Below, one piece after another: positions 1 through 45,534 of a stretch of DNA of 64,000 nt. The position numbers were made by a program, and so were the translations under genes. The notes beneath the pieces were generated by a model. That model did no database searches and was not told the DNA's origin. It worked only from the letters and a program-made list of their open reading frames with translations. This stretch comes from Eonycteris spelaea (taxonomy: Eukaryota > Chordata > Mammalia > Chiroptera > Pteropodidae): the NCBI GenBank assembly GCA_003508835.1, contig PUFA01000077.1, forward strand, positions 2,246,001 through 2,310,000, in the 5' to 3' direction. Each line of letters begins with the position of its first letter. Positions within the stretch are counted from its first letter, which is position 1.

Positions 1-1480
1 AATCCCTTCCATCCTGACTCATAGTGACTTGAATTTAGAAGTGAATTTATTTTCTCAGCGAGAATCCTCAGACCAATGAATTTAATCCCATTTTAGGAGG
101 ATGGGTAATTAACAATTTTCATTAACCTTGGGCGCTCCCACCAGTTTGAATAGCCTAAAGTACAGAGGATTGGGTGGGACCTGACATGTCATATTTAGTG
201 GAAATGTCATATGAACTAGAGAATAAAATGTTCTTACAAAATTAAAATCCAATATTTAACACCACTTAAGAAACATTTTAGTAAAAAGTGGGTTCTTTGT
301 TCTGTAACCTTCTATAGCTTTGAGGATAGGAAAACATTTCCTATCCTGATATCAATGGAACCCTAGGAATCCATGGATAGTCTTCAAGGAGTCCATGACA
401 CTCTTTTATAGTATATCAAAAGCTGTGTGTATGCAGCTTAGATATGTCTCTGGGCCAGAGGTCATAGCTTTGAATGAACTCAAAGGAGGCTTAGACTCAA
501 AAGTGTTGAAGAACAATTGCTTTTGTATCCCACGGGGGGCGCAAAATCTGCATTCTTAAGGTCCAAACATTTCCCTAAGCTTTGCCCACTCTACAGAAAG
601 GTGTTGCTTTGTCCTTTCACACAGGGAAGCTCCCATGGGCCTCAAGGGAATATCTCTCAGCCTTCTTGTCCTGCATCCAGCACTCAGTATCATGCTGCAT
701 GCCCTTCGTGAAGATGTCATGGAAAAGACTGGCAGCTGGGTGGAGATCAATACGTGACCGGGCCACCGAGGAATTTGTGTGCCTCATGCCAACTCACACA
801 CGGCTGCTCAAAGTTGACTGCTCATCGGGTTTCTTCTCACTCCACTCTCTGATGGAGGAAGATGCTGGTGTTGCTAGACAGTAGCCATGGGCTACTCTTC
901 TCTCTTCTCCAAGGAATGGATTGTCTCTTCTTGAGATTTAGGTCATTTACATTTTTTGTCTTTTTTTTTTTTTTTTGTAGTATCAGCTCTCTGCCAGGCT
1001 TGACATTATCATGATATTGTAGCTTATTGGACTTGTACTCATTGTAAGGACGAACGCGAAGATCTTTCTACATCCCAACCAGAAATGTGAGTCAATTTTT
1101 CCATTTCAAAAGTCTCTGGAGCCAGATTTTTCCTAAAGAACATGCTTTGGCTTCCCCTGCATACTTTCTCTGCTAAATGCAGTAGAATCAGATAACGACC
1201 CCTAATTCCAGTGTTTTGCACTGAAACTTTTTAGGAAGGAAAAAAAAAAAGGAAATCAAGAATGCTATTGCTACTACTATTATTACTACTTACTTCACCT
1301 TCTGCTGAGAGTACCTGCCTGTGGCCACTCAGTCCTCCTGAGCCTTCTCAGACAGAATCAACCGTATCTTTGTCATGGCAATGTCTTTCATATAGGTCTA
1401 GGCTCTCACATTTCTTTCTGCTACAAACTTCTGATAGTGTTTGAGTTCATGTCCCTTTATAGGTAGTGAGTGCCCTTTCC
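1..1480. other. 3' flank, no feature recognised
   Basis: AT-rich single-copy-looking DNA. Short open frames here show no protein-like composition. There is a T-rich run at 961-976. Confidence 0.6.
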
Positions 1481-1484
1481 ACGC

Positions 1485-1660
1485 ATTTCTGTCAGTTAAA
1501 TTCCTATTATTTCTTAAGATGTCACTTAAGTGCACATCTTCAAGGAAGACTTCCCCAAGACGTGCTAAATACCTACTCTCCAATAATTCCAGCCTTGCTG
1601 TACTGTTAGTGTTTTATTGTATTATATTATACACATAATGCTAGAGGAAAGATGGGACTC
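1485..1660 (+). mobile_element. L2 LINE 3' fragment
   Basis: The text follows the L2 3' region (GATGTCACTTAAGTGCACAT, then AAGGAAGACTTCCC). It is diverged, and the boundaries are approximate. Confidence 0.6.
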
Positions 1661-2224
1661 CCTTCTTATAAGTGCCAACAAACAATCTAGAATAGGTCTC
1701 ATTATCCTGACAGGATACATAATTCCCCTGGTGTTAGGATGGGGGTTAGGGTCAGCATCATACAAATTGAAGGGCCTAAGAGTTCCCTAAAGAAAAATAG
1801 GCTGCTAATTGGCAGAAAAGAGGCACTAGCTGCGAGGGACAATGATATTTAAATTTACTTGATATGGATGTTATCAGGAGGAAGAAGAAAGTAATTTGCG
1901 AGGGAGGCTTCATTTTCACCCTATTTCAACTTCAAGACAAGGCAAAAGGGATGTATCACCTAGAAGAAAATTCCAACGCCAAGAATAGGGCTAATACAGT
2001 AAATTAGTTCCTTTACAGATGTGATATCCAACATTTTTTGTCACTGAAGATGACCCTTTGTTAATTTTGCCACCTTGAACCCCAATTTTTAAAGTATTTT
2101 GGCTGCCAAACTGCAATTATATTTTCTAGAGAGCTTTTTATTGGGTAAGTTTAATTTTCCTTCAGGAGGCATTATAAACATATTGAAATATCTTGTGAAT
2201 ATTCAGCAAAAGCCTTTAAAATGT

Positions 2225-2560
2225 TTATAGCATTTGACGTGCTAGTTTCACGTCCCTGATTCATCCTAAGATAATCGTCATGGATGTTAAGGAATGTTTA
2301 CCACAGCATGGGTGCATTGATCAAATGTTGATTACAATACTTACCACACAACTGTACGAAAATTTAAAATACCTAAATATCCAACAGTTAGGAATTGGGT
2401 AAAGAAAATATGGAACAGCCATGCAGTAGAGTATTATGCATCCATTACAATTTGATTGTTCAAGATGATTTAAAGACATGGAGATATGTTCACTATAGAT
2501 TGTTTTTAAAAGCAAGTTATAAAATGACAGGTATATATGGACATTTGGGGAGCAGTGAAA
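2225..2560 (+). mobile_element. old L1 3' fragment
   Basis: The phrases TAAATATCCAACAGTTAGG, ATTATGCATCCATTACAA and GACATGGAGATATGTTCA are recognisable as the 3' part of an ancient mammalian L1. It is truncated and diverged. Confidence 0.7.
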
Positions 2561-3147
2561 ATAGCCTCCAAGTCCCTTTCTTCATAGCTTATCCTTTTTT
2601 TTCTACTCTAAGATGGGATGATCTGATCCTCTCTAATTAAAGACACATTTTAGTTTGTTATACAAGTAGATTTAGCCAAGGAAACCAGGTTATTTGCAGT
2701 TCAATTTGGAACAGAAATTCAAACTTGGCAAATAATTTATATATTGGCAAGAACATGTTTTCTTTCTTAATGTCATTGAAGCCACTAGAAAAGAAACAAT
2801 AATAATTGGCACCCAAACTTCATTTTAGTCCTGAGCCCTCAACTATATTCCATTAAATGAGAATAAAAAACAGACCATTCCTCACAGAAGTTCAGCCAAA
2901 GAATAAAAATGCAACTTTGGATAATTTCTGCTGGTGGATTGCCTATTCCCGAATGCTAGGATGATTTCATGTTGATAGGCATTAAAACATGATTGTAATT
3001 GAAAACAAAAGGTGCCTGCAGCACTAGAAATACCACAGATTAATTTGGGTCAGTATTAATATTTTAAATGTTAAACTTAGAAATTTAACAAATTAAGGGA
3101 AAGATTTCTAAAATAAACCATTTTGGCAAAACATCAACTACTAATAA

Positions 3148-3330
3148 TAGGTAAGAGTTACACACATTATGTACCAGGTGCTATTTTAGGATCTATGTAT
3201 TAACTCATTGAAACCTCATGAGAACCCTACGAGATATAAACACAAAGAGGGCAGGTAATTTCTATGAGGCCACAGAACTATCAAGAGGCAGAACCATCAA
3301 ACCCAGGTGGTTGTGTTCCAGACTGTGACT
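3148..3330 (-). mobile_element. MIR SINE, antisense
   Basis: TGTACCAGGTGCTATTTTAG, then TATTAACTCATTGAAACCTC, then the GGCAGAACC...ACCCAGG end, in MIR reverse-complement order. Confidence 0.7.
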
Positions 3331-3859
3331 TGAACCTGCACACTTGGACAGTTTATCTGAGTGAGGTCAAAACAAAACAAAACAAAAAACTCTCAAATCC
3401 ACTGCAGTAGGTGAGTTCTTCCACTGCGTCCTCCAAATCATATTTGAACCTCAACAGTAGACAACACAGCCTAATTAAAAAACCTCTGTATTTTGAGTTC
3501 CTGTAAATCAGGGAGAGAGACTGCACGGCATTAAGGGAGGGCCACGTAGAATGACTCCGCTGTCCACAAATAACCTCTAGCTTTCTTTGGTCATGACTGG
3601 ACATGGTAGAAATGCTCAGACTACAAAGTAACATCTTTTATCTGTAAGGTGGGTTTGCTCAAGGTATTTTTGCATGCTGTCGCATTCATCGAAACATCTG
3701 TGAGGTAGGGTTGAACCAAATTTAAATCTGCTCCTCCAAAGAGCCTTCTCATTTGTCCTCGCACTTGGCAATGAGTCCGATGTCAGTCACATTGCGGGGC
3801 CAGATTTCACAGACAGCACTGTTACAGGCATGTTCCAGTTTGGAACCTGGGACTATGTA

Positions 3860-4045
3860 AGCTCCTTTCTGAGTCCCCTCTGATGACTTGCCTTACACTT
3901 ACCTTGTCCAATCTTACCCTGACTTCTCTCTCTTGCTTGGGAAGAGGGAGCAGGATTTTTTTTCATCTTTAGTTCCTCGGAGGCACCTAGCACAGTGCTC
4001 AGTATGCAGAAGCTGTTCAGAAAATATTTGTCAATAAATATTTTT
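3860..4045 (+). mobile_element. L2 LINE 3' end
   Basis: It ends with the L2-like GCACCTAGCACAGTGCTCAG and an AATATTTGTCAA terminus. Confidence 0.65.
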
Positions 4046-4049
4046 AAGT

Positions 4050-6915
4050 CAACATTTAACAGATGGACAAACTAAAACACAGAACATAAAACCTGATTGA
4101 AGTCATAAAACAAATCAAACACCCCAAATGCAATTTGGCAATTGCTCCCCTGCAAATATGTGATGTTAGTGACTGAAGTTCCTTCTCTAAAAATGTCCAA
4201 AAAAAGAGGGTAGGAGGAGGGTGGGTAACAGAAATAGGGAGGAGATGCCACTGGGAAGGAAGGAGGAAAGATGTGAATGAAAAAAAGGTTCATTACTATC
4301 GTAAAACAATACTACAGTGGTCCTGGATCACGGAGCTGCATTCACACCTGGAACCGTTTACAAATTCTTTTGAGAAAAGCTAGTCTAATAAATGCATCGC
4401 CAGCCAGTAATTCACGAGTTCTATGCAGTGTTGAAACCAAAGGGGTAATAGCCACAGCTGTCAGACTCCAGATGCTCTGGGGCCCAGCCCTGCCACGTAG
4501 TCCCAATGTCTACGTGGAGGAACGCTGTGAACTGGGCACATCACCACCCTCACCCTGGCCGGCTTCCAGCAGCACCAGCTGCATCTGGCCTGGAGGATGG
4601 CTGCCCCTGGCAGCACCACGTTCCCCAGGCGGTGAGAGTTGGACCACCAGCCAGCACACATGGTCCAGCCTCGTCTGCCTGTCTCCCCCAGAACCTCCAC
4701 ACGAGCTCTGCGTCCCCCAGCACACTGAATCCTTCTGAGGACTGACATCTTTCTGCAGTCAACAGAAATGATGAAATGAAAACCACGCGGAAGAAAGTCA
4801 TGTCATTTATTAATAATTTTTTCCCTTCTGTAAATTAGAAGGAGAAAGTCTTTGGTGACACTCTCTATGAAACAATCTATCTTGGACGATGAGACCAGAG
4901 ACATAAAGTTACACAGGTCAGTGAAGTATCAAGATCGATGGCTCTGTATTCTCTCACGGGCTTGCTCTCACACTTCAGGGCTTAATTAGACGAAGTCATT
5001 AATAGTGTTGAACAAATGAGGAAAACACTTCAGAAAAGACCTGTGGTGACACTATAAAACCATTGGCAACATATTAGAAAACTGTCCCAAATGTACATCG
5101 TAGACAAAATAAGGTATGCTTTTTTTTTTTTGCTTTACAATTTGCCACCTAAAATAGTTCTAATTTTTTGATGCCCGTCTTCTATCTCTAAACATATTGT
5201 ATACATATTTTTTCTCCCAAAATACACAAGGTTCATTACACGGTAACCAGGTCATTTGCATGGCCCTAATTTTCGTAACATTACAAACAAGAGGAAAGGG
5301 ATGTATTCCTGTAGAAGGGCAGAGAACTATTGCAGAAATCAAACGGCCTTGAAGCCTAAAAGACAAATCGTTACAAAAATAGTGACTCCAACACTAGCTT
5401 GGCTTGACTTTGAAAGAGGGTGACACCAGGCTAGTCTGAGGGTGCAGCGTTCTCAATGGCGGCCACTTGTCTCTTGCTCCTGAGGATAATACAGCCTTCC
5501 TCACATATTTTATTGGACAGTGGAAGTCCCAAATTTGGACACCTCATCCAGGCTCCAGATGTGAAACGCAGTGGTATTCCAGATCAGTGACAACTACGGA
5601 CAGACCCTGCTGTGTAAAAATCATGGAAACAAAACCCTCTGATGTTCAGAAAGGACAAAAGAGGGAGATTACGTTGTAAATAGCAGCGTTTCTATCCAGA
5701 GCTTCTCTCTGTACCACGTTACCGAATTAATGGGAAGAGAGTGTGTTTTGAGGATTTGCAATCCCATTTTTTAAGGTAGACTTTGAGTCAAGGAATCATC
5801 TAGTTTCTACATGCTGAAGCTCTAAGATTGAAGGAAACAATTCTAGAATAGTCTGATAGTAAATGCTCATTAACTGAGAACTCATGTCAAAACAACTTTG
5901 TCCCCATCAAGCACGCCTGAGAAAATGAGGTCTGCAGTGAAAACTTTCTTGGTTCAATCCGGCTCAGGATGACAAAGCCATCTGAAACGTTCTTGTCCAT
6001 AGTTGCTGCACAGATGGAAAGTCGGCAAACGATTTTGGTGACTGGGTTCCTAACGTAATAGCTGCATTTGAACATATTAACTATTAGAAGGCAGGGATTA
6101 TTTTTATCTGAGAGTTCATGGCACCAACTGGCACTTTTTAACGGTGGACTCTCAGCGACCTCAGGGAATACAAGACGCTTTCAGGTCTGGGGCGTTTGCC
6201 TCTGCTTTTGAATCGTAATTCAGCTTGTCCAGCAAGGGTCTTATTCAGATTCTTGCCTGGTGAGGCTCTTTGCCTTCTGCCTGCTCTTGCCCTTTAAACA
6301 GATTTGAATTAAAATTTCATTAGTTCTTAAATCGAGCTATTTTTTTTTAAACAGTATATAGGTCTATTCACATTCATCCATCTCACCCCTGATTAAATTT
6401 AAGTTCAGTAACCTTTATGAAAGGCCACCAGCATAAATTCCTTCAAGTGACCAGGTGTTCCAGAACCACTAAAATAAAGGCTAACATAGCCTACTGTAAA
6501 TGAAAACAAAAGTCCCTCCAAAGAAAAATGGAAGGAAGCAACAGAGATTGATCGTCTTGGAGCACCATTTGTAACAAGAAGAAATTAAACTATAATGCAC
6601 ATAACATTCCAGGTACGAGAGGTTTCATTTTCTTCGGAAGCGCCCTATGGGAAAATATGCTGATGTGTCCAGGTGGGCCCACCTAGTGAGCTTTTGGAAC
6701 ACGTCTACAATGATTATTTAATCAACTTTTCTATATAGTCTCGATTTGGGGTCATTTTATTGTTTTCAACAGAAGCGATTTGTTTAATGTAGATGTAAGC
6801 TTGATTTACTATTTATAAGCCTTTTCATATACATATAAATATATAAACCAGCTTTAAAAAATTGTTTTCAAGATCACGTGTCCTAATGTAGAACTGGAAA
6901 AAGATGTTATGTGGA
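4050..6915. other. 3' flank, no gene recognised
   Basis: It contains a moderately GC-rich patch at about 4450-4740 with overlapping open frames on both strands and no recognisable protein. The rest looks like ordinary non-coding DNA. Confidence 0.55.
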
Positions 6916-6917
6916 AA

Positions 6918-7072
6918 TCATAAGGGGTCCAGTCCTCTCTGGAGTTTCCGCATGTAATTCATTAGGTGATTGGCAGTGTACTTTCTGCTCTTGGCCTCTT
7001 CCCAGTTCATGTTGGCCCACTTAGGGACCTCTGGTTATTGTTAAAGTTGGCTGAGAGATAACTCCTGACATC
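6918..7072 (-). pseudogene. coding-like stretch of unknown origin, broken frame
   Basis: From CTGCAG at 7073-7078 one frame reads DVRSYLSANFNNNQR. A shift of one base later another frame reads EVPKWANMNWEEAKSRKYTA and continues to QRGLDPL and TGA at 6918. The composition looks like real protein and the two halves abut, as expected for an exon or gene relic with one indel. I do not recognise the protein. It lies 2.5 kb past the 3' end of EXT1 on the same strand. It could also be a chance open frame in a conserved non-coding element. Confidence 0.3.
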
Positions 7073-7079
7073 CTGCAGA

Positions 7080-9085
7080 GATGGCTATGATTTGTCAACT
7101 TGCTGCAGTGAAATATAACTCCTAAGTGAATTAAAATTATATCTTTACTGTTGGGCCTCACTGATTTGCTAAGCATTGTTCAATTCCCAGCTGTATGTTT
7201 CAAGTGGAAAAAGAATGTACTAGCTAGCATCCCAAAGAGGCTTTTTCAGAGAATGACATAAGATGATATCATGGAGATATAAAGTGGCTGAAAAGTGTGT
7301 AAGATCCTGTTCTCATTTATAATTACCATCATTTTTTTTTTTTTTCACACAACATGCATTGTGCGTGGAGAATATTCCCTGTGAGCTTTTTGACAGGTAA
7401 ATCTGGCAAAGCAGTTCCCAGAATCCATTCATGTGGCTGACGGGTACAATTAGGGACACGACTCTGCAAGCTAAGACATAGACATGAGTTTTGAGTTGGC
7501 TTGGGGTCATTGAACAAAACACTGTTCATTTTTGCAAAGGAAGAAGACACACAAATAATTAGGCAGTTGAAAAAAATTAATTTAAATACAAATTTGCAAA
7601 GGCCAGATGAGTAAGGACTAATTGATACCCTTTAAGTCACCAAGAGCTGCAGCTTAAATGGCATGAAACCTATTAGACTGGGCGTTTACAGAAAGAAACA
7701 AGTGCAAAGACCATGGACCTAAAAATTACTTTTCAACAATACATAGGAGATAATCACATTCACTTAGGAGGAAAGGTTACATGTTTGAGACTGGGCTAAG
7801 GCTGGCTCAAACTAGATGAGGGAGAGATGTAGGCTGCAGAAAAAATATCTCCTCGTTCATTGAACTTCATTACCTGTGAACCACTCACAACACAGCATCT
7901 GGACATGTGGGCTCTGGTCCTCGCTTTGTCACTAAATAACATGTTGAGTCACCTCTCTGGACCTCGGGACCTAGCTTCGCTCTTGTTTACTGCACCCTCT
8001 CTCCTTGTGTCCTCATTACAAGTTCCTCTTTCTCTTCCAGATAGCTACACAGCAAGGATGAGTTATGGTCTCCTGGATTTACAGTTTCCACTGACCTAAG
8101 CCAGGCACTTGGAGTTATTTGAACATAATTCTGTGATGAAATATTCCTCTAAATGACACTGGAAAGAAATTTATGAGATGTATGAGAGTTTAGGGGGAAA
8201 ATATTAAAGTGCTCCTTTGTTTATTCAGCATAAGAAATGATGGGACCCAATGATGTCTTTCTCTATTCTCTCTTGCCTATTCCAAAGAGAGAAAAAGAAC
8301 TGAAAACAGAAGTCTCCTTTCCATCATTTATAATGGAGTTGAAGGAGATATATACATATATATGTTTTTTTCCCAGTTTAACTTTCAGTTTTACAATAAT
8401 CAAAAGCTCAAAGCAGCATTTGCAAGGATAGCAATGTTCTTTTTAACAAGAAGCACAACTAAACTCCAGATTTAAAAATTAAATGAAATAAAGTGTTCAC
8501 ATTTGTGTCTGATTATTTTGCAAGATCCTGCTCAAAACAACATTTGACGAACATGGTATATGGGTCCCAAGGGGAGAACTGATACCTTACTGCTTCCTTC
8601 TCACTAGAGAAGCTCCCAAGCTCGAGGTTTTCACGAACATGAAAGAGCCTGTCTTGTATATAATCTGTTCCTCCCGATACCCTGTCTTTAAACCGAAGCT
8701 TTTCCCCAGCTCTCAGCAGACTTAAGTCCATGCTTGAATGTATAAAATAGCCCACACCCCCAAAAAGGATTGGGTGTTTGTTGTGGGTCAATACTTCCAT
8801 CTGTAGTATACTGATGGACTATCCGGATGGTTCTTTGTGCAAACTGGACATTTCTTAATTATACTATTGTTTCCTTGCTTCCTAGCTTCCCCAGCCCCCA
8901 ATGAAAAAGATAATCATACTTACACATCTCAAAGTTTTCAGCTAGAACTGTCTACCTGGAAGTCATAATGCTTTCTCTCATGCAGCAACATTTTAGAGAT
9001 AAAAGTTCAAGTGCATCTGTAAATTCAAAGTGGAAAACAATTTGCACTGGCAATGTGTGAATAATGAACTTGTCTTAACTCATAC
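7080..9085. other. 3' flank, no gene recognised
   Basis: Non-coding DNA. A weak MIR-like stretch (about 7905-7970, GCTCTGGTCCTCGCTTTGTC) is the only suggestion of a repeat. Confidence 0.55.
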
Positions 9086-9088
9086 TCA

Positions 9089-9094
9089 TTTATT
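9089..9094 (-). promoter_or_regulatory. EXT1: possible distal polyadenylation signal AATAAA
   Basis: A second minus-strand AATAAA lies about 525 nt past the stop. An ATTAAA variant also exists at 9328-9323. Either could define a longer EXT1 3' UTR; the sequence alone does not decide. Confidence 0.3.
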
Positions 9095-9435
9095 TCTTGA
9101 CACTAGACAGAGTAACTTACTGTATTTTCCATGAAGTCTGAGTTTTTGTAGCTGCAGGAATCCCTGCATGACCAAGGGCGATGATGTTTGTGGGAAGAAG
9201 AGTGGCAGCTTTGAAATATTCACAACCAACACAATTTTGATTAAAGAAAGAACTCTGGTTTTTAATAGTTTTGATCATTAAAAAAGTTTAAACCTGCATA
9301 GCAATCATTTCAAAAATAATTATTTAATGTTCCATAATTAAACTGTACACAACCTAGTCTTGGATATAGACGCCAGTGAGGCGAGTTTGGAGCAGTCCGG
9401 GGCAGTCCCAGGAGCCAGGAGTCGAGTTCCCATTG

Positions 9436-9437
<2 letters not shown>

Positions 9438-9482
<45 letters not shown>
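9438..9482. repeat. (GT)n microsatellite, ~22 units
   Basis: A pure GT/TG run on the plus strand, (CA)n in the EXT1 transcript sense. It begins immediately past the expected proximal cleavage site of EXT1. Confidence 0.98.
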
Positions 9483-9483
<1 letters not shown>

Positions 9484-9484
9484 T

Positions 9485-9619
9485 GTCATTCTGTTCATAT
9501 AAGTTTATTTGGATACTTGGCACAATCTGGCTCCATGGCTGAGCGGATCTGCACTGGGAGGAGAGAGCAGCTTGACACTCAGTCCCTTCTCACTTCCCCT
9601 CCCCACCCGGCTGGGTTCC
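9485..9619 (-). other. EXT1: probable EXT1 3' UTR, proximal form
   Basis: The segment runs from the TGA stop to about 20 nt past an AATAAA hexamer (minus strand, 9509-9504). I infer the cleavage position from the usual 10-30 nt spacing. The human transcript I remember has a longer 3' UTR, so a distal site (for example near 9089-9094) may also be used. Confidence 0.5.
9504..9509 (-). promoter_or_regulatory. EXT1: polyadenylation signal AATAAA, proximal
   Basis: A canonical AATAAA lies on the minus strand 111 nt past the EXT1 stop. A (CA)n tract starts about 22 nt downstream, where a GU-rich element would normally be. Confidence 0.55.
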
Positions 9620-42700
<33,081 letters not shown>

Positions 42701-42764
42701 AGGAGACGAGGGATGACTATCCCTGCAGGAATCAGGAACCCTCTAGGTAGATGTGAGATTATGA

Positions 42765-42840
42765 ATACAACACATGAGCTTTCTGGGCCTCAGCTTTCTC
42801 ATCTGCAAAATGAGTCAGCAGGGCTAGATGACTAAAGATT
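42765..42840 (+). mobile_element. MIR-like fragment, sense (intron 1)
   Basis: TGGGCCTCAGCTTTCTCATC, then TGCAAAATGAGTCAGCAGGG, CTAGATGACT. Confidence 0.5.
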
Positions 42841-43794
42841 GTTTAAACGTTCCCTTATTCTTTATGGTATCATTTTTAAATAAAGAAGAATGTCTTTTAG
42901 ACATTCCACTGTTCCAATGGTTTCCATATGTTTTGTACATATGCGTGAATAAACGTATAGATAGATATCTGCTCATGTGTACAAAACATATGTTTAACAT
43001 ATATATATTTGTAATGACAGGCAGACACACACAGAACATATAATGCATAACTAACAACAGTGATTTTCAAATTTCTAACTATGCTCAGCCCATGAACCAG
43101 TCTTTCTCTAAGTTACTACTGTGTTATAACTGAAGGAGTTAACGATGCCCCTCGAGGAGGTAGACAGTGGTTCTCATTGGGCCACATGAATGTTTGGCCC
43201 TCCCCCTCAAACTCTCTGGGGGCCACCCTCTCCCGTTTCCATGTTCTTACATATCTGTATCTACCTCCTTCTAGATGCTGAAACTCACTCATTTATTCAG
43301 TTATTCTTCAAGAACTACTATGTTCCAGGCGCTGCTCCCGTCCTGCAGTTGTTGTACAGGGAAGATCCTTCTCTAGCCTCTACACCTACCAAAGAATCAC
43401 CTAATAACCAGAAAAGGCTGATGAGAAATGAAGGCGTAAAATCTTCTAGGGGCATCTGCATCACGAAGTACACTACGGAAGGCTGGCCTTCCAGACGGAC
43501 ACAGTAAGGAATTCTGTGGCTACTCTCCCTGGCCAAACAACAATTTAACTGGTAAAAATTACTTTAAAAAGTCATTTAAATTCAAAAAGTTTCTGGAAAT
43601 TGTCCTAAGGGCAAAATGACAAATGGAAAAACATTTGTTCCTGATCATCTACCAAATCCCAGCGAGAACGGTGAATGTCTGGGGCATCTGAGCCATCTGA
43701 GCCCCTAGTAACAGAACCTCATAGAAGTTCAGGCGAGAGTACAGGCAAGGAGACTGAGCTCCTGCTCTCCTAGGCCCCATCGAGACAGTGAAAA

Positions 43795-44900
43795 AGGACA
43801 ACCCACAGAAAGGAGAAAACATTTGCAAATCATAAATCTGACGAAAGGCATTTATCCAGAATATTCAAAGAAGTCTTAGGATTCAACAATAAAAAGACAA
43901 ATAATCCAATTTAAAGCAAAGCATTTGAATAGATATTGTTCCAAAGAAAATATACAAAGTGCCAAGAAGCACATGAAGAGATGCTCAACATCATAGCCAC
44001 TAGGGAAATGCAACTCAAAACTACGGTGAGGGGGGGAAAGGGGGAGGTAGACACGGGGTAAAAGGGGTCAAAGGTGACAAAAAGAAATCTAAGTATGGGA
44101 GGTAAACACACAATACATATGCCTTACTGTTAAAATGCACAGCTGTAACTCATCGGATTTTGTTAACCAATGTCACCATAAAAAATAAATTAATTAAAAT
44201 TAATAAATAAAATGAAATAAATAAAAATACAAATTTCATGGAAAACAAACTACAGTGAGATATCACTTCACATCCACTAGGATGGCTCTAATCAAAAGGA
44301 CAGATGATACAGGTGCTGATGAGGCCGCAGAGGAACTGGAACCCTGGCATACTGCTGCTGGAAGGTACGGTGGTGCGGCCACTGGGAAAAATAGTTTGGC
44401 AGTTTCTCTGAAAATTAACAACGGGCTTAGCATATGACCCAGGAATTGCACAGTTGGGCTTTTATCCCAGACAAATGCAAACTTATCTTCACACAGACAC
44501 TTATCCACGAATGTTCACAGCAGTGTTATTCTTAATAGCCCCAAACTGGACACCATCCAAATGTCCTTCAACGGGTAAATGATTCAACCAACTGTGGTAC
44601 ACCTATAGCCCATAATACGTCCCAGCAATAAAACGAAATGACACATACAACCAGCTCAAGGAAATTATGCTGAGTAAAAAAACCAATCTCAAAAGAATAT
44701 ATACTGTATTATTCCCTTTAAATAGCATTCATGAAGTAATAGTCATAGGGATGGAGGACAGATTAGTGGTCACCAGGGAGTAGGGACTGGACAGAAAGAC
44801 GGGGAGAGGACAGGTCAAGTGAAGGGGGCAATCCTTTTGAAAAGACTAATTCTCCCTGATATTGCTTGAGTTTAGAAATGTAAATCACATCAATCATAAA
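43795..44900 (+). mobile_element. L1 ORF2-3' UTR fragment, sense, interrupted (intron 1)
   Basis: AAACATTTGCAAATCATAAA, GATGCTCAACATCATAGCCA, GAAATGCAACTCAAAACTAC, then after the insert CAAACTACAGTGAGATATCA and CAACTGTGGTACACC, and on to a GTGGTCACCAGGGAGTAGGG 3' UTR. These are diagnostic of the ORF2 C-terminal region and 3' UTR of L1. The reading frame is decayed. A younger element splits it at 44031-44245. Confidence 0.9.
44031..44245 (+). mobile_element. short 5'-truncated L1-type 3' end nested in the older L1
   Basis: 215 bp flanked by AAAACTACGGTGAG (44017-44030) and CAAACTACAGTGAG (44246-44259), a target-site duplication. It ends with TTTTGTTAACCAATGTCACC and an A-rich TAAA tail. That ending is one I associate with bat L1 3' UTRs, which is the only lineage hint in the window. 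Confidence 0.75.
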
Positions 44901-45322
44901 CTTCTTTTAAAAAAGAAGTAATTGACACATGATATCCTAAGCACGACGGTGAATAGATGAGGGAGGCAACTAACCTCAGAGAACTTTCAGCTTTAATTAA
45001 CAAATGGCTTGGCTACCCTTTTCAGGTGAGCACCAAGTTCCCCATTGTGTAGGTGAAGACACACAGAGAACAGTTTTCATACATGACTGCAAGGAAAAAT
45101 GCAGTAAAAATGACATGACCCTGAATTTAACCTAGAAACCAGTACCACTCTACAGCCATAATACTTTTCTCCGTAAAAGTTGTGTTGGATAATGAATGGG
45201 ACACACCCCATTGAAAACGGACCATGTAATAAAGCATAATTAAAGTCCTTCCTCTCCATATGAAACACATTTTTGCTGGCAGCAGCGCAGAGCACCCAGG
45301 GAAGGGGCGGTGTGGCACAGAG

Positions 45323-45503
45323 CAGGGGTTCTCAGAGTCCTTTCTCCCAACCAGCAGCATCATCAGTGAACTTGGTAGACATGTGATTTCTCAGCCTCAC
45401 CCAGGTCTGCTCAATCAGAAACTCTGGGGGAAGGGCCCCCAATTGTGTGTGTTAACCAGCCCTCCAGGTAATTACAATGCATCCTAAACTTTGAGAACCA
45501 CTG
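45323..45503 (+). mobile_element. MER5-type hAT-Charlie element (intron 1)
   Basis: It starts CAGGGGTTCTCAGAGTCC and ends TTTGAGAACCACTG. Its middle has GAAACTCTGGGGGAAGG and CCAGGTAATTACAATGC, as in MER5A. No 8-bp duplication is clearly visible. Confidence 0.8.
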
Positions 45504-45534
45504 ATGTGATAGTTAAGAGCTTCGTAATTAAAAT

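Noticed and set aside
9310..9542. Open frames rich in Thr-His or Cys-Val across 9.3-9.5 kb
   Set aside because: They are translations of the GT repeat downstream of EXT1.
43165..43260. CAGTGGTTCTCATTGGGCCA as a second MER5-like element
   Set aside because: Only the first ~14 bases match; no matching end or body is visible.
45315..45511. 8-bp target duplication for the MER5 element
   Set aside because: The flanking octamers do not match; the element is too old or its ends are eroded.
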